Below, one piece after another: positions 1-7,384 of a stretch of DNA of 56,375 bases. This DNA comes from an uncultured Eubacterium sp. GTDB lineage: Bacteria; Bacillota; Clostridia; Lachnospirales; Lachnospiraceae. The notes beneath the pieces are model-generated. The model was not told where the DNA came from. It searched no databases and saw only the letters and a list, made by a program, of their open reading frames with translations. The position numbers and the translations under genes are program-made. The stretch covers positions 1 through 56,375 of the forward strand of contig NZ_CAKRAS010000014.1 in NCBI RefSeq assembly GCF_934295145.1, in the 5' to 3' direction. Position 1 is the stretch's first letter. Every line of letters begins with the position of its first letter.

Positions 1-217
1 AGGTCGATTACCGACGGCGAGAAACTCAAAAACAGTTTCATTTTTCCGTCGCTGACAACAGTGTAGCAGTTCTTTTTATATATGGTCAAGGGTAGCGTAC
101 GTTGCTCAACTTTTAAATTCGGTTCATTTTTCAATATGTTAATCTGCACATGCAACATAACAGTTATTTTGCCATTAGCTTATATGCATGCGTATCACGC
201 GGTGCCACGGCGTAAAT
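1..217. other. Non-coding flank with one hairpin
   Basis: No convincing gene is seen here. Open frames have no ribosome binding site and no recognisable protein. An imperfect inverted repeat lies at 12-51: CGACGG (12-17) with CCGTCG (46-51), and GAAACT (21-26) with AGTTTC (34-39), separated by unequal internal loops. It may be part of the same mobile or structured unit as the palindrome that follows, but nothing in the window proves this. Confidence 0.5.
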
Positions 218-437
218 GGAACAAAGCAGAAACGAACTCCAACGGAAAGAACCATTGTAAAATTTTCGTTGTGACCGCTGCGTCTAGCTCGACCGCGGGA
301 GTGTGTCTGAGCACGCCGGTTTTGCGGGCGAGTTCGCGGGAGCGGTCGGAAATAAGCGACGCAGTGGTCACAGAAAATTTTTCAGGTTCTTGTTGGAGTT
401 CGTTTCTGCTTGTTCCAACTTACCCTAAACAAGAACT
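218..437 (-). repeat. ~200-nt near-palindromic repeat, copy 1, just downstream of asnA
   Basis: Positions 218-243 pair with 392-416 over 25 bp with one bulged A. An inner stem pairs 256-284 with about 358-385, including G-T-type pairs, and GACCGC (291-296) pairs with GCGGTC (343-348). The whole block can fold as one long hairpin with a GC-rich tip. Its outer right arm and the flank ACCCTAAACAAGAA (421-434) recur inverted at 56282-56375. In both copies the element starts within a few bases of a stop codon and lies in the same sense as the upstream gene, so it would form a 3' mRNA structure. The class of element is not recognised. Confidence 0.8.
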
Positions 438-1447
438 TAAAGTAACTGAATGCCAGCTTCTTTCAGCTCGGCTTCCATTTCTTCCGGCCAGAGAGAACAC
501 TGTACTTCTCCGATATGTGCCTTACGCAGGAAGAACATACAGATACGGGACTGTCCGATTCCACCACCCATGGTGTACGGAAGTTTTTTCTCCAGAATGG
601 CCTTCTGGAACGGAAGTTCTGCACGTTCCGGGCAGCCGGCTTTGTCAAGCTGCTCTTTCAGAGAAACTTCATCTACACGGATACCCATGGAAGAAAGCTC
701 CAGTGCGATATCAAGAACCGGATAGTAAACAACAATATCTGCGTTCAGAGCCCAGTCATCATAATCCGGTGCGCGGCCATCATGTGGTTCGCCACATTCC
801 AGTTCATCACCGATCTGCATGATGCAGACAGCACCTTTTGCCTGAGCAATATAATATTCTCGCTCCTTTGGTGTATTATCAGGGAACATTTCTTCTAATT
901 CATGTGTTGTTACAAAGAAAATATCTTTTGGCAAAATCTCATGGATATAGTCATACTGAATGGACATATATTTTTCAGTCTTGCGCAGTACTTTGTAAAC
1001 CTGACGAACCGTTTCTTTTAATGTATCCAGATTACGCTGATTTTTATCAATGACTTTTTCCCAGTCCCACTGATCTACAAAGATGGAGTGGATGTTATCT
1101 GTAATCTCGTCACGGCGGATGGCATTCATGTCGGTATACAGACCGGAACCAACTTCAAAATCGTATTTGTCCAGTGCGTAACGTTTCCATTTTGCCAGAG
1201 AATGTACAACTTCTCCGATACGTCCGTTCTGCTCTGCAATGTCAAAACTTACCGGGCGCTCCACACCGTTTAAGTTGTCATTCAATCCAGATGCCGGATC
1301 TACAAAAAGCGGTGCAGATACACGGGCAAGGTTCAGCTCCTGAGCCAGACGTGTCTGAAAAAAATCCTTTACTGTCTTGATCGCAATCTGAGTATCATGC
1401 AGATTGAGGTCAGATTTATAACCTTTTGGAATAGTAATGGTACCCAT
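437..1447 (-). CDS. asnA: Aspartate--ammonia ligase (asparagine synthetase A)
   Basis: Makes asparagine from aspartate, ammonia and ATP in the cytoplasm. The 336-residue protein has the expected length and class II synthetase-like fold markers: the N-terminal RVSAPLFVDPASGLNDNL segment, the FVDQWDWEK segment, and the C-terminal GGGIGQSR motif that closes the ATP site. The start at 1447 is chosen because AGAGGAG lies 6-8 nt upstream; an ATG seven codons earlier has no such site. It is a single-gene unit with its own promoter at 1586-1613. Its stop codon abuts the palindromic repeat at 218-437, which may act as its 3' end. The leader is too short for a T-box. Confidence 0.96.
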   Translation of the reverse strand: MGTITIPKGYKSDLNLHDTQIAIKTVKDFFQTRLAQELNLARVSAPLFVDPASGLNDNLNGVERPVSFDIAEQNGRIGEVVHSLAKWKRYALDKYDFEVGSGLYTDMNAIRRDEITDNIHSIFVDQWDWEKVIDKNQRNLDTLKETVRQVYKVLRKTEKYMSIQYDYIHEILPKDIFFVTTHELEEMFPDNTPKEREYYIAQAKGAVCIMQIGDELECGEPHDGRAPDYDDWALNADIVVYYPVLDIALELSSMGIRVDEVSLKEQLDKAGCPERAELPFQKAILEKKLPYTMGGGIGQSRICMFFLRKAHIGEVQCSLWPEEMEAELKEAGIQLL

Positions 1448-1585
1448 AAAAATCTCCTCTATTATCATTTCTCATTATTTTTTCATAATTATTCAGCGTC
1501 AGGAAATATACCTGATTCTGGATGATTATAAAGTACTTTGTGTCATGCGCTGAGCAAAAAAAATTGGATGACTCAGCCATTGTTT

Positions 1586-1613
1586 ATTATATCATCTAAC
1601 TATGATTTTTCAA
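1586..1613 (-). promoter_or_regulatory. Sigma-A promoter of asnA
   Basis: On the minus strand TTGAAA (1608-1613) and TATAAT (1586-1591) are 16 bp apart. The predicted transcript begins near 1579 and gives a leader of about 130 nt before the asnA ATG. The leader contains a GCTGAG/CTCAGC stem but no recognisable T-box or riboswitch. Confidence 0.8.
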
Positions 1614-1729
1614 GATTTGATACTTATTTCACATAGAAAAATACAAAAAAAGAATTTTGTTATGAAGGGGAGATTTTTCGTGAAGGGAGGAGCATTCATT
1701 CTGAACTGAGAGATAAGATGAATAAAAAA

Positions 1730-1758
1730 TTGCTATTGTGGGGCGGGTGACATATAAT
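1730..1758 (+). promoter_or_regulatory. Sigma-A-like promoter upstream of the HD hydrolase
   Basis: TTGCTA (1730-1735) and a perfect TATAAT (1753-1758) are separated by 17 bp. The promoter faces the HD-domain gene starting at 1885 and leaves a leader of about 120 nt that carries the hairpin at 1823-1845. Confidence 0.65.
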
Positions 1759-1822
1759 AAAAAATAATCGAACAATTTTGGTGGAAAAAATTTAAAAAAG
1801 ATGTTTCCCAAATAAAAAAGTT

Positions 1823-1845
1823 CAAGAATGCCCTTGGCATTCTTG
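1823..1845 (+). other. Perfect 10-bp leader hairpin
   Basis: CAAGAATGCC (1823-1832) pairs perfectly with GGCATTCTTG (1836-1845) around a CTT loop, in the leader of the HD-domain gene. It is not followed by a T-run, so it does not look like an intrinsic terminator. It could stabilise the mRNA or bind a regulator; neither is shown by the sequence. Confidence 0.55.
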
Positions 1846-1884
1846 CTGCAAGAGGGCTTTGAATCGTGAAAAAGAGGGAGGAAT

Positions 1885-2505
1885 ATGATGGACAGAGAAC
1901 GACTGGAACGTCAGTTTGATTTTATAAAAGAAATTGATAAGGAAAAGTTTATTCAGAGGCAGACGAGATTGTCGGATAATGTGCGCCGGGAAAATGACGC
2001 AGAACATGCATGGCATATGGCGATTATGACGGTGCTTCTGTCAGAATACGCCAATGAAAAAATAGATGTGTTGCGGACAGTTATCATGCTTCTGATCCAC
2101 GATATCGTGGAAATTGATGCGGGAGATACATATGCTTATGACGAGGAAAGACAGAAAACACAACATGAACGGGAAAGTCAGGCCGCGGACCGTATTTATG
2201 CGCTGCTTCCGGAGGATCAGCAGAAAAAAATGAGAGATATCTGGGAAGAATTTGAGGAGGCAAAGACCCCGGAGGCAAAATTTGCACATACTATGGATAA
2301 CCTGCAGCCGGCCATGCTGAATACGGTGAACGGCGGTGTGGCGTGGAAGGAACGTGGTATCGCAATGAGTCAGATCATGAAGCGCAATGTACACACGGCA
2401 GAAGGTTCGCAGGATTTGTGGGATTATGCATATGAAAACTTTTTTAAGAAAAATATAGATGCCGGAAATATTGTAGATGACAGTGAAAAGCGACTGCGTT
2501 CATGA
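1885..2505 (+). CDS. HD-domain hydrolase (YfbR/HDDC2-like)
   Basis: A 206-residue HD-superfamily phosphohydrolase. The metal-binding signature is clear: ENDAEHAWHMA supplies the first histidine and LIHDIVEIDAGD the HD pair with following acidic residues; a late D (HTMDNLQP) completes the site. Relatives hydrolyse deoxynucleoside 5'-monophosphates, so a role in nucleotide-pool control is a family inference only. GAGGGAGG precedes two adjacent ATG codons (1885 and 1888), and either could be used. The stop codon falls inside the short repeat-like element at 2502-2532. Confidence 0.88.
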   Translation: MMDRERLERQFDFIKEIDKEKFIQRQTRLSDNVRRENDAEHAWHMAIMTVLLSEYANEKIDVLRTVIMLLIHDIVEIDAGDTYAYDEERQKTQHERESQAADRIYALLPEDQQKKMRDIWEEFEEAKTPEAKFAHTMDNLQPAMLNTVNGGVAWKERGIAMSQIMKRNVHTAEGSQDLWDYAYENFFKKNIDAGNIVDDSEKRLRS

Positions 2506-2532
2506 GCAAGTAGCGAAAGCGGATTGCGAATG
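2502..2532 (+). repeat. Short ATGAGCAA...TTGCGAATG stem-loop element
   Basis: ATGAGCAAG at 2502-2510 and GATTGCGAATG at 2522-2532 bracket a short GC-containing core. The GCAA/TTGC arms can pair. The same two flanking words bracket the core of the larger folded element at 35911-35981, suggesting both are members of one family of small intergenic repeats. The element overlaps the stop codon of the HD gene. Confidence 0.5.
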
Positions 2533-2588
2533 TTCGTTTTACACTGTGACAAAAAAGAAACAGAGTGACAGTCTGGGAGGAGATTCTT

Positions 2589-3527
2589 ATGAAAGAAAAA
2601 ATTGATGTTCATGCACATTATTTTCCGCCTGCGTACAATCAGATGCTGGAAAAAAGAGGAATGAAGTTATTGGACGGCGGCTTTCCAAAACCGGAGTGGA
2701 ATGAGGAGATTCAGCTGGCTTCCATGGAGACGCTTGGAATAAGCTACAGTGTTCTCTCGATTTCTTCCCCACATTTACATATGGGAGATGCAGCAGAGGC
2801 AATTGAGGTTGCAAGAGCATCCAACGAATATGGTGCAGAATTGATGAAGAAATATCCGGAAAAAATCGGTGTGCTGGCAAGTTTACCGTTGCCGGAAATT
2901 GATGCTGCGGTAGAGGAAGTAAAATATTGCAGAGAAAATCTGCAGGTGACAGGATTTGCGCTGCAGACCAATTCCTGTGGTCTGTATCTTGGTGACGAAA
3001 AACTGGATCCGGTGATGGATGTACTCAATCAGTCAAAAGAAGTGGTGCTGATCCATCCGACAGAACCGGCGGCAATTCCACAGGGAGTTAATGAGACGTT
3101 ACCATATCCGATGATGGAGTTTTTCTTTGACACCTGTCGCGCAGTGATGAATCTGATTTTGACGGGGACATTGAACAAATACCCGGATATTCGTTTTGTG
3201 ATTCCGCATGCGGGTGCGTATCTGCCAATCATCAGTGACCGAGTGGCTTCCATGTCAAAAATGCTCTGCCCGGATGGAAGTGTTGATATTCGAAAATGCC
3301 TGGCGGCTCTGTATTATGATCTAGGTGGAACAGCTATGCCAAAGCAGTATGGAAATCTCTGCCAGATGACGACGAAGGATCATATTTTATATGGCAGTGA
3401 CACTCCGTTTACGCCGCTGCCGTTGTGCTGCAAGCTGGCAGAGGCTATGGATGAGGGGCTGACAGCAGAAATGCAGGAACTGGTTTACCGGGAAAATCCG
3501 AAGAAGCTGCTAAGTGTCTTCTTATAA
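2589..3527 (+). CDS. Amidohydrolase-family protein (ACMSD-like)
   Basis: A 312-residue TIM-barrel metal-dependent hydrolase or decarboxylase of the amidohydrolase-2 group. The metal ligands are visible in order: HAHYFP near the N-terminus, LIHPTEPA mid-protein, VIPHAGAYLP, and the late aspartate in YGSDTPF. Members decarboxylate or hydrate aromatic and dicarboxylic acids, but the substrate here cannot be read. The start at 2589 follows GGGAGGAG with good spacing; an upstream in-frame ATG lacks one. It may share the transcript of the HD gene 80 bp upstream. Confidence 0.88.
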   Translation: MKEKIDVHAHYFPPAYNQMLEKRGMKLLDGGFPKPEWNEEIQLASMETLGISYSVLSISSPHLHMGDAAEAIEVARASNEYGAELMKKYPEKIGVLASLPLPEIDAAVEEVKYCRENLQVTGFALQTNSCGLYLGDEKLDPVMDVLNQSKEVVLIHPTEPAAIPQGVNETLPYPMMEFFFDTCRAVMNLILTGTLNKYPDIRFVIPHAGAYLPIISDRVASMSKMLCPDGSVDIRKCLAALYYDLGGTAMPKQYGNLCQMTTKDHILYGSDTPFTPLPLCCKLAEAMDEGLTAEMQELVYRENPKKLLSVFL

Positions 3528-3703
3528 ATGGATACATATCACGTTGCGTGGTGTCTGCATAAAAAATAGTTTTCAGGAAAATATATAAAAAAGTCACAGT
3601 GTAGAAATAATGGAACAATGAGTGAGAAAGAGAAATTTTGGATAACCATTGTTCTGACTTTTAAAAGCTGTGAAAAATAGATACTGACCTGGAGGAAACG
3701 GAT

Positions 3704-4645
3704 ATGAACAGACAGAAAGCAGCAATCATCGGTTGTGGATTTGTGGGAGCATCCACGGCATTTGCACTGATGCAGAAAGGACTTTTTTCGGAGCTAGTGC
3801 TTATTGATGCAGATCAAAAAAAAGCCCATGGCGAAGCGGCGGATATTGCACATGGACGACCTTTTGCACATATGATGCAGATTTATGCAGGAGATTATTC
3901 TGATGTAGGAGACTGCGGACTGATCATTATTACGGCGGGAGCGGCACAGAAGCCCGGCGAGAGTCGGACAGCGCTGGTGCATAAAAATGTGGAAATATTC
4001 AAGACAATTATTCCGCAGATCACCGCGCAGAATTTTGAAGGGATTTTACTGATCGTCAGCAACCCGGTGGACATTCTGACGTATGCGGCATGGAAGATTT
4101 CCGGTTATCCGAAGGAGCGGGTGATTGGCAGTGGAACGGTTCTGGATTCCGCGCGTTTCCGTTATCTGCTCAGTGAACATCTGCAGGTGGATTCTGCCAG
4201 TGTACATGCCATGATCATTGGAGAACATGGGGACAGTGAACTTGCGGTGTGGAGTGGTGCCAACGTATCTGGAATTCCAATTCATGATTTTTGTGAAATT
4301 CGAGGTCATTATGACCATGAACAGGCGATGGAGCAGATTTATCGCCGGGTGCGGGAGAGTGCGTATCAGATTATCGAAGAAAAAGGAGCCACTTATTACG
4401 GTGTTGCCATGGCGGTGACGCGCATCGCGGCGGCGCTGATTCGGGATGAGGGCGCAGTGTTGCCAGTATCAAGCTTGATGCAGGGGGAATACGGACTATC
4501 CGATCTGTGTATCAGTGTACCGGCGATCATTGGTGGAAATGGAGTGCAGAAGGTGTTGGAAATCCCATTAAATGAAAAGGAACATACGGAACTTCTTCGT
4601 TCAGCAAATGGATTGAAAGAAATCTTGCAGAAAATTTGGCTATAA
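3704..4645 (+). CDS. ldh: L-lactate dehydrogenase
   Basis: Interconverts pyruvate and L-lactate with NAD(H) in the cytoplasm. The 313-residue protein opens with a Rossmann GCGFVGAS motif. TAGAAQKPGESR carries Gln82, the residue that selects lactate over malate in this family, and the active-site loop arginine Arg88. GEHGDSE holds catalytic His175. The start follows TGGAGG. No strong promoter was identified in the 176 bp upstream. The gene ends at a bidirectional terminator shared with the converging SDR operon. Confidence 0.93.
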   Translation: MNRQKAAIIGCGFVGASTAFALMQKGLFSELVLIDADQKKAHGEAADIAHGRPFAHMMQIYAGDYSDVGDCGLIIITAGAAQKPGESRTALVHKNVEIFKTIIPQITAQNFEGILLIVSNPVDILTYAAWKISGYPKERVIGSGTVLDSARFRYLLSEHLQVDSASVHAMIIGEHGDSELAVWSGANVSGIPIHDFCEIRGHYDHEQAMEQIYRRVRESAYQIIEEKGATYYGVAMAVTRIAAALIRDEGAVLPVSSLMQGEYGLSDLCISVPAIIGGNGVQKVLEIPLNEKEHTELLRSANGLKEILQKIWL

Positions 4646-4677
4646 GAAATGATTTGTATAAAAAATAAGAGGGGGCA

Positions 4678-4710
4678 GGGGCTTGCGGTTAGGTGCAAGC
4701 CCCCGTTTTT
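4678..4710 (+). terminator. Terminator between ldh and the SDR operon
   Basis: GGGGCTTGC (4678-4686) pairs with GCAAGCCCC (4695-4703) and is followed by CGTTTTT. The reverse strand is followed by a weaker T-rich stretch, so it can also serve the convergent leftward operon ending at 4714. Confidence 0.88.
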
Positions 4711-4713
4711 ATA

Positions 4714-5514
4714 TTAAGAAAGAAGGGGATTGCTGATGTTCCATGAATAGTCTGGATCCTGAACAACACATTTGCCACCGGTAACTTCAAGAACTTCTCC
4801 TGTGATACCGCTTGCAAGGTCAGAGGCTAAAAAGACCATAGCTGCGGCAATTTCTTCCGGTTCTCCCATTCGTTGTAACATAGAACTTTTTCCAAGGGAA
4901 CGATAGTCGTCCGGATCCGGATGATTTTTTTTGACCATATCAGTGCCTACCATGCCGGGAGCAATGGCATTTACCCGAATATTTTTATCGGCTAATTCCT
5001 CTGCAAGTGACCTGGTATATACATTTACACAGCATTTGGTGATTGCGTAGATACTTCGCACCGTTGCAGCAATTCGGCCACATAAGGAGGATGTCGACAG
5101 AATACAGCCATATCCCTGTCTTTCAAAATATGGAATAATGAGATTGCAGGCATCGATAACGGCGGATAAATTTACATTTATTTCCCGAAACCAGAGGTTA
5201 TCATCAATCGTAAGAAAACCATCCGGACATCCCATCCCGGCATTATTGATGAAAATATCAATTTTTCCGAATTTTTCAATGGTTCTGTTTAATAAATTTT
5301 CCATCTGGGAATGGTTGGTAATGTCTGCAACGATGCCTGATAACGGGAGATGCATGGAAATTGCACGCTCATTTATCTGATCAATCAGATCCTGTCTGAC
5401 ATCGCATACACAGACGGAAGCTCCTGATTCTAAAAACAGATTTGTTGCAGCAGCTCCAATTCCGCTTGTGCCACCAGTGATGACAGCGACTTTCCCTTTT
5501 AAATTAATATTCAT
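4714..5514 (-). CDS. SDR-family oxidoreductase
   Basis: A 266-residue classical short-chain dehydrogenase. TGGTSGIG binds NAD(P); NNAG, the STSS serine and the YAITK Tyr/Lys pair form an intact catalytic site. It is the last gene of the leftward BKACE operon and so probably oxidises a hydroxy-acid intermediate of that pathway. The start at 5514 is preferred because GGAG sits 9 nt upstream; an ATG at 5529 has no ribosome binding site. The C-terminus runs about 20 residues past the usual TGxxxxVTGG end. Confidence 0.9.
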   Translation of the reverse strand: MNINLKGKVAVITGGTSGIGAAATNLFLESGASVCVCDVRQDLIDQINERAISMHLPLSGIVADITNHSQMENLLNRTIEKFGKIDIFINNAGMGCPDGFLTIDDNLWFREINVNLSAVIDACNLIIPYFERQGYGCILSTSSLCGRIAATVRSIYAITKCCVNVYTRSLAEELADKNIRVNAIAPGMVGTDMVKKNHPDPDDYRSLGKSSMLQRMGEPEEIAAAMVFLASDLASGITGEVLEVTGGKCVVQDPDYSWNISNPLLS

Positions 5515-5550
5515 TTTGTTTGTCTCCATGATAAATGTAAAATAATTGTT

Positions 5551-6192
5551 TTAAAGTAATGGGCTGACTTCGATCATAGTTCCTGTGATATAAGAAGCCT
5601 GTTCAGAGGCAAGAAACATTGCACAGGAAGCAATCTGATCAGGAGTCGCCCTGGTATCTGCAGCAACGGAACATATACGGATTCCAAAGGCAGCGACTTC
5701 AGAAGCAAAATTTTTTGTGATTGATTCAATGGAAGCGCTGCACAAGGCAGATAAACTGTTATCTGGTGAGATATGCCGATGGCTGTTAGATATTATAAAA
5801 ATAACGCTTCCATGTGTTGCATTTTTTAAATATGGGACAGCATACAAAGTAGATTTCCATGCACAATAGGTTGTTTTTAACATTGCCTGCTGTAAAAGTT
5901 CCGGAGTTAAGTCTGTTACATTTATTTCTGGAACAGAGTCGGGGATGATGCAAAATACGGTATCAATATGGCCATGAATGTTATAAATTTCCTGAATATT
6001 TTCCTGTAAAAAAGTAATGTGTTCAGGCGAAAATGAGTGGTATGTAATGTTAGCTTTTCCTTTGAAATCAAATGACAGAGAAGCACCATATGCATAGATA
6101 AATGTATTTTCTCCGTTTAACAGATTCATCAGGGCATATCCGGCAGGATGATTGGCACCAATGATGATGATTACTTTATTTTTGACTTCCAT
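5551..6192 (-). CDS. Degenerate SDR-like protein lacking catalytic Tyr and Lys
   Basis: A 213-residue protein that aligns along its length with short-chain dehydrogenases: IIIIGANHPAGYA replaces the TGxxxGIG loop, a serine-containing strand VIFIISNS is present, and the ASEVAAFGIRI and ASEQASYITG segments match family landmarks. Counting back from GIR, the catalytic Tyr and Lys positions are Ser148 and Ser152. It is therefore probably not a dehydrogenase and may be a partner or regulator of the intact SDR encoded directly downstream. The reading frame is open with a ribosome binding site upstream (GAAAGGA), so it is not an obvious pseudogene. Confidence 0.75.
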   Translation of the reverse strand: MEVKNKVIIIIGANHPAGYALMNLLNGENTFIYAYGASLSFDFKGKANITYHSFSPEHITFLQENIQEIYNIHGHIDTVFCIIPDSVPEINVTDLTPELLQQAMLKTTYCAWKSTLYAVPYLKNATHGSVIFIISNSHRHISPDNSLSALCSASIESITKNFASEVAAFGIRICSVAADTRATPDQIASCAMFLASEQASYITGTMIEVSPLL

Positions 6193-6216
6193 CAGTAAAA
6201 ATCCTTTCTGTAATAA

Positions 6217-7101
6217 TTAATCAATTCCAAGTTCTTTTCGAATTTCATCCATTTTCAAAGGCGGAATGCCCAGTATTTTACGTGCTTCGGAAGGAGTAGC
6301 GACTTCGTTACCGAAAGTTTCAATTGCCGTTACAGCTCTTTGTACAAGCAGTTCATTTGTTGCAAAAATTTTGTTTCCATCTTTATCTTTTCCGTAGACT
6401 ACATTATCTTCCAGTCCAACCCGGATATGACCGCCCAGTGCAAGACATGCATACATGATAGGCATGTGTCCGGCACCAACACCAAAGCCGGACCAGGTAC
6501 AGTTCTCAGGCAGATGTCGTACTAAATATTCCAGATTTTCAACCGTGGCATCCATGGCGCCTTTTACACCAAGACACATCTGGTAATGAATGGGATCCGT
6601 TAAAATACCCTGTTTTCTGAAATATTCCACGTTGGTCAGCATTCCATAATCAAAAATCTCACATTCTGGCTTAATTCCCTTCTCTTTATATAATGTTCCG
6701 AGAGTTTTTAAAAATTCACCGGTATTTTCAAACATTCCGATACATCCCCAGTTAAAGGTTCCAGCATCATAAGTGCCCATTTCAATACCGGGGATTTCTT
6801 TATGATGAGCCATACGTTCTTCATTTGTGGCAGGGTGCGCTTTTGAGGCACCGGAGGAAGTACAGTTTATAATTACATCACAATCTTTATGAGAACGAAT
6901 GAGTTTTATCGTCTGGCGAAAACGTTCTTTATCCATGGCACCGTAACCGTCTTCGCCTCTCATATGCAAATGAACAATAGCGGCACCCAGTTTCCAGCAG
7001 TTGTATGCGGATTCAGCAATTTGCTCTGGAGTTTCCGGAATTTGGTATCCTGCCGGTGTGACTGCACCTGTAAGTGCTGCGGTGATAATTGTTTTTTTCA
7101 T
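6217..7101 (-). CDS. Beta-keto acid cleavage enzyme (BKACE/Kce family)
   Basis: A 294-residue DUF849-family enzyme. Family members condense a beta-keto acid with acetyl-CoA and release acetoacetate plus a new acyl-CoA. The Zn site signature HLHMR (His44, His46), the INCTSSG loop and the GHIRVGLEDN motif are all present. It is the first gene of the leftward operon and has a -24/-12 promoter at 7148-7163. Known substrates include 3-keto-5-aminohexanoate and dehydrocarnitine; neighbouring carnitine-dehydrogenase-like and SDR genes fit production of a beta-keto acid, but the true substrate is not known. Confidence 0.92.
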   Translation of the reverse strand: MKKTIITAALTGAVTPAGYQIPETPEQIAESAYNCWKLGAAIVHLHMRGEDGYGAMDKERFRQTIKLIRSHKDCDVIINCTSSGASKAHPATNEERMAHHKEIPGIEMGTYDAGTFNWGCIGMFENTGEFLKTLGTLYKEKGIKPECEIFDYGMLTNVEYFRKQGILTDPIHYQMCLGVKGAMDATVENLEYLVRHLPENCTWSGFGVGAGHMPIMYACLALGGHIRVGLEDNVVYGKDKDGNKIFATNELLVQRAVTAIETFGNEVATPSEARKILGIPPLKMDEIRKELGID

Positions 7102-7147
7102 AATATAAAAGATCCTTTCTTCGTATTAGTTTGATATGTAAATAACA

Positions 7148-7163
7148 TGCAAATCAGATGCCA
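7148..7163 (-). promoter_or_regulatory. Sigma-54 promoter of the BKACE operon
   Basis: On the minus strand the sequence reads TGGCATCTGATTTGCA, with GG and GC exactly 10 bp apart as required for sigma-54. Transcription would begin near 7137, about 36 nt before the BKACE ATG. It diverges from the thiolase promoter at 7311. Confidence 0.82.
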
Positions 7164-7200
7164 GAGTTTGGACGGGAGATTTGCCCGGAACAGAAATAAA

Positions 7201-7262
7201 AATATGTTAAACGACATAATTTGTGTGCCAAACGACATAATGTGATTATGCTGATTGACATA
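7201..7262. promoter_or_regulatory. Activator-binding repeats between divergent sigma-54 promoters
   Basis: Three 18-bp units ending in GACATA lie at 7201-7218, 7222-7239 and 7245-7262. The last is ATTATGCTGATTGACATA; the first differs little and the middle one is degenerate. Start-to-start spacing is 21 and 23 bp, about two helical turns, so the sites face the same side of the DNA. They are placed between the two divergent -24/-12 promoters, as expected for enhancer sites of the activator at 18959. Similar units recur at 10478-10536. Confidence 0.75.
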
Positions 7263-7310
7263 TTTTGGGAAAAATAAGTACAGACCGAGGAATTTTGAGG
7301 CTGGTATTAC

Positions 7311-7326
7311 TGGCATTATATTTGCA
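7311..7326 (+). promoter_or_regulatory. Sigma-54 promoter of the thiolase operon
   Basis: TGGCATTATATTTGCA has GG (7312-7313) and GC (7324-7325) separated by exactly 10 bp. It lies about 60 bp before the thiolase ATG and downstream of the enhancer-like repeats. Confidence 0.85.
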
Positions 7327-7384
7327 ATATTGTATGGCGTAAGAAAAATACAAAATGCAAAAGAAGGAATGGAGGATAGAAAAA

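Noticed and set aside
218..437. Integron attC site
   Set aside because: The position after stop codons and the hairpin fit loosely, but the core sites do not match GTTRRRY/RYYYAAC and no integrase is present.
82..822. Long open frame on the plus strand over the repeat and the asnA 3' end
   Set aside because: It runs antisense to asnA, has no ribosome site and its product has no recognisable features.
1448..1580. T-box riboswitch ahead of asnA
   Set aside because: The leader is only about 130 nt and no T-box sequence or antiterminator pair was found.
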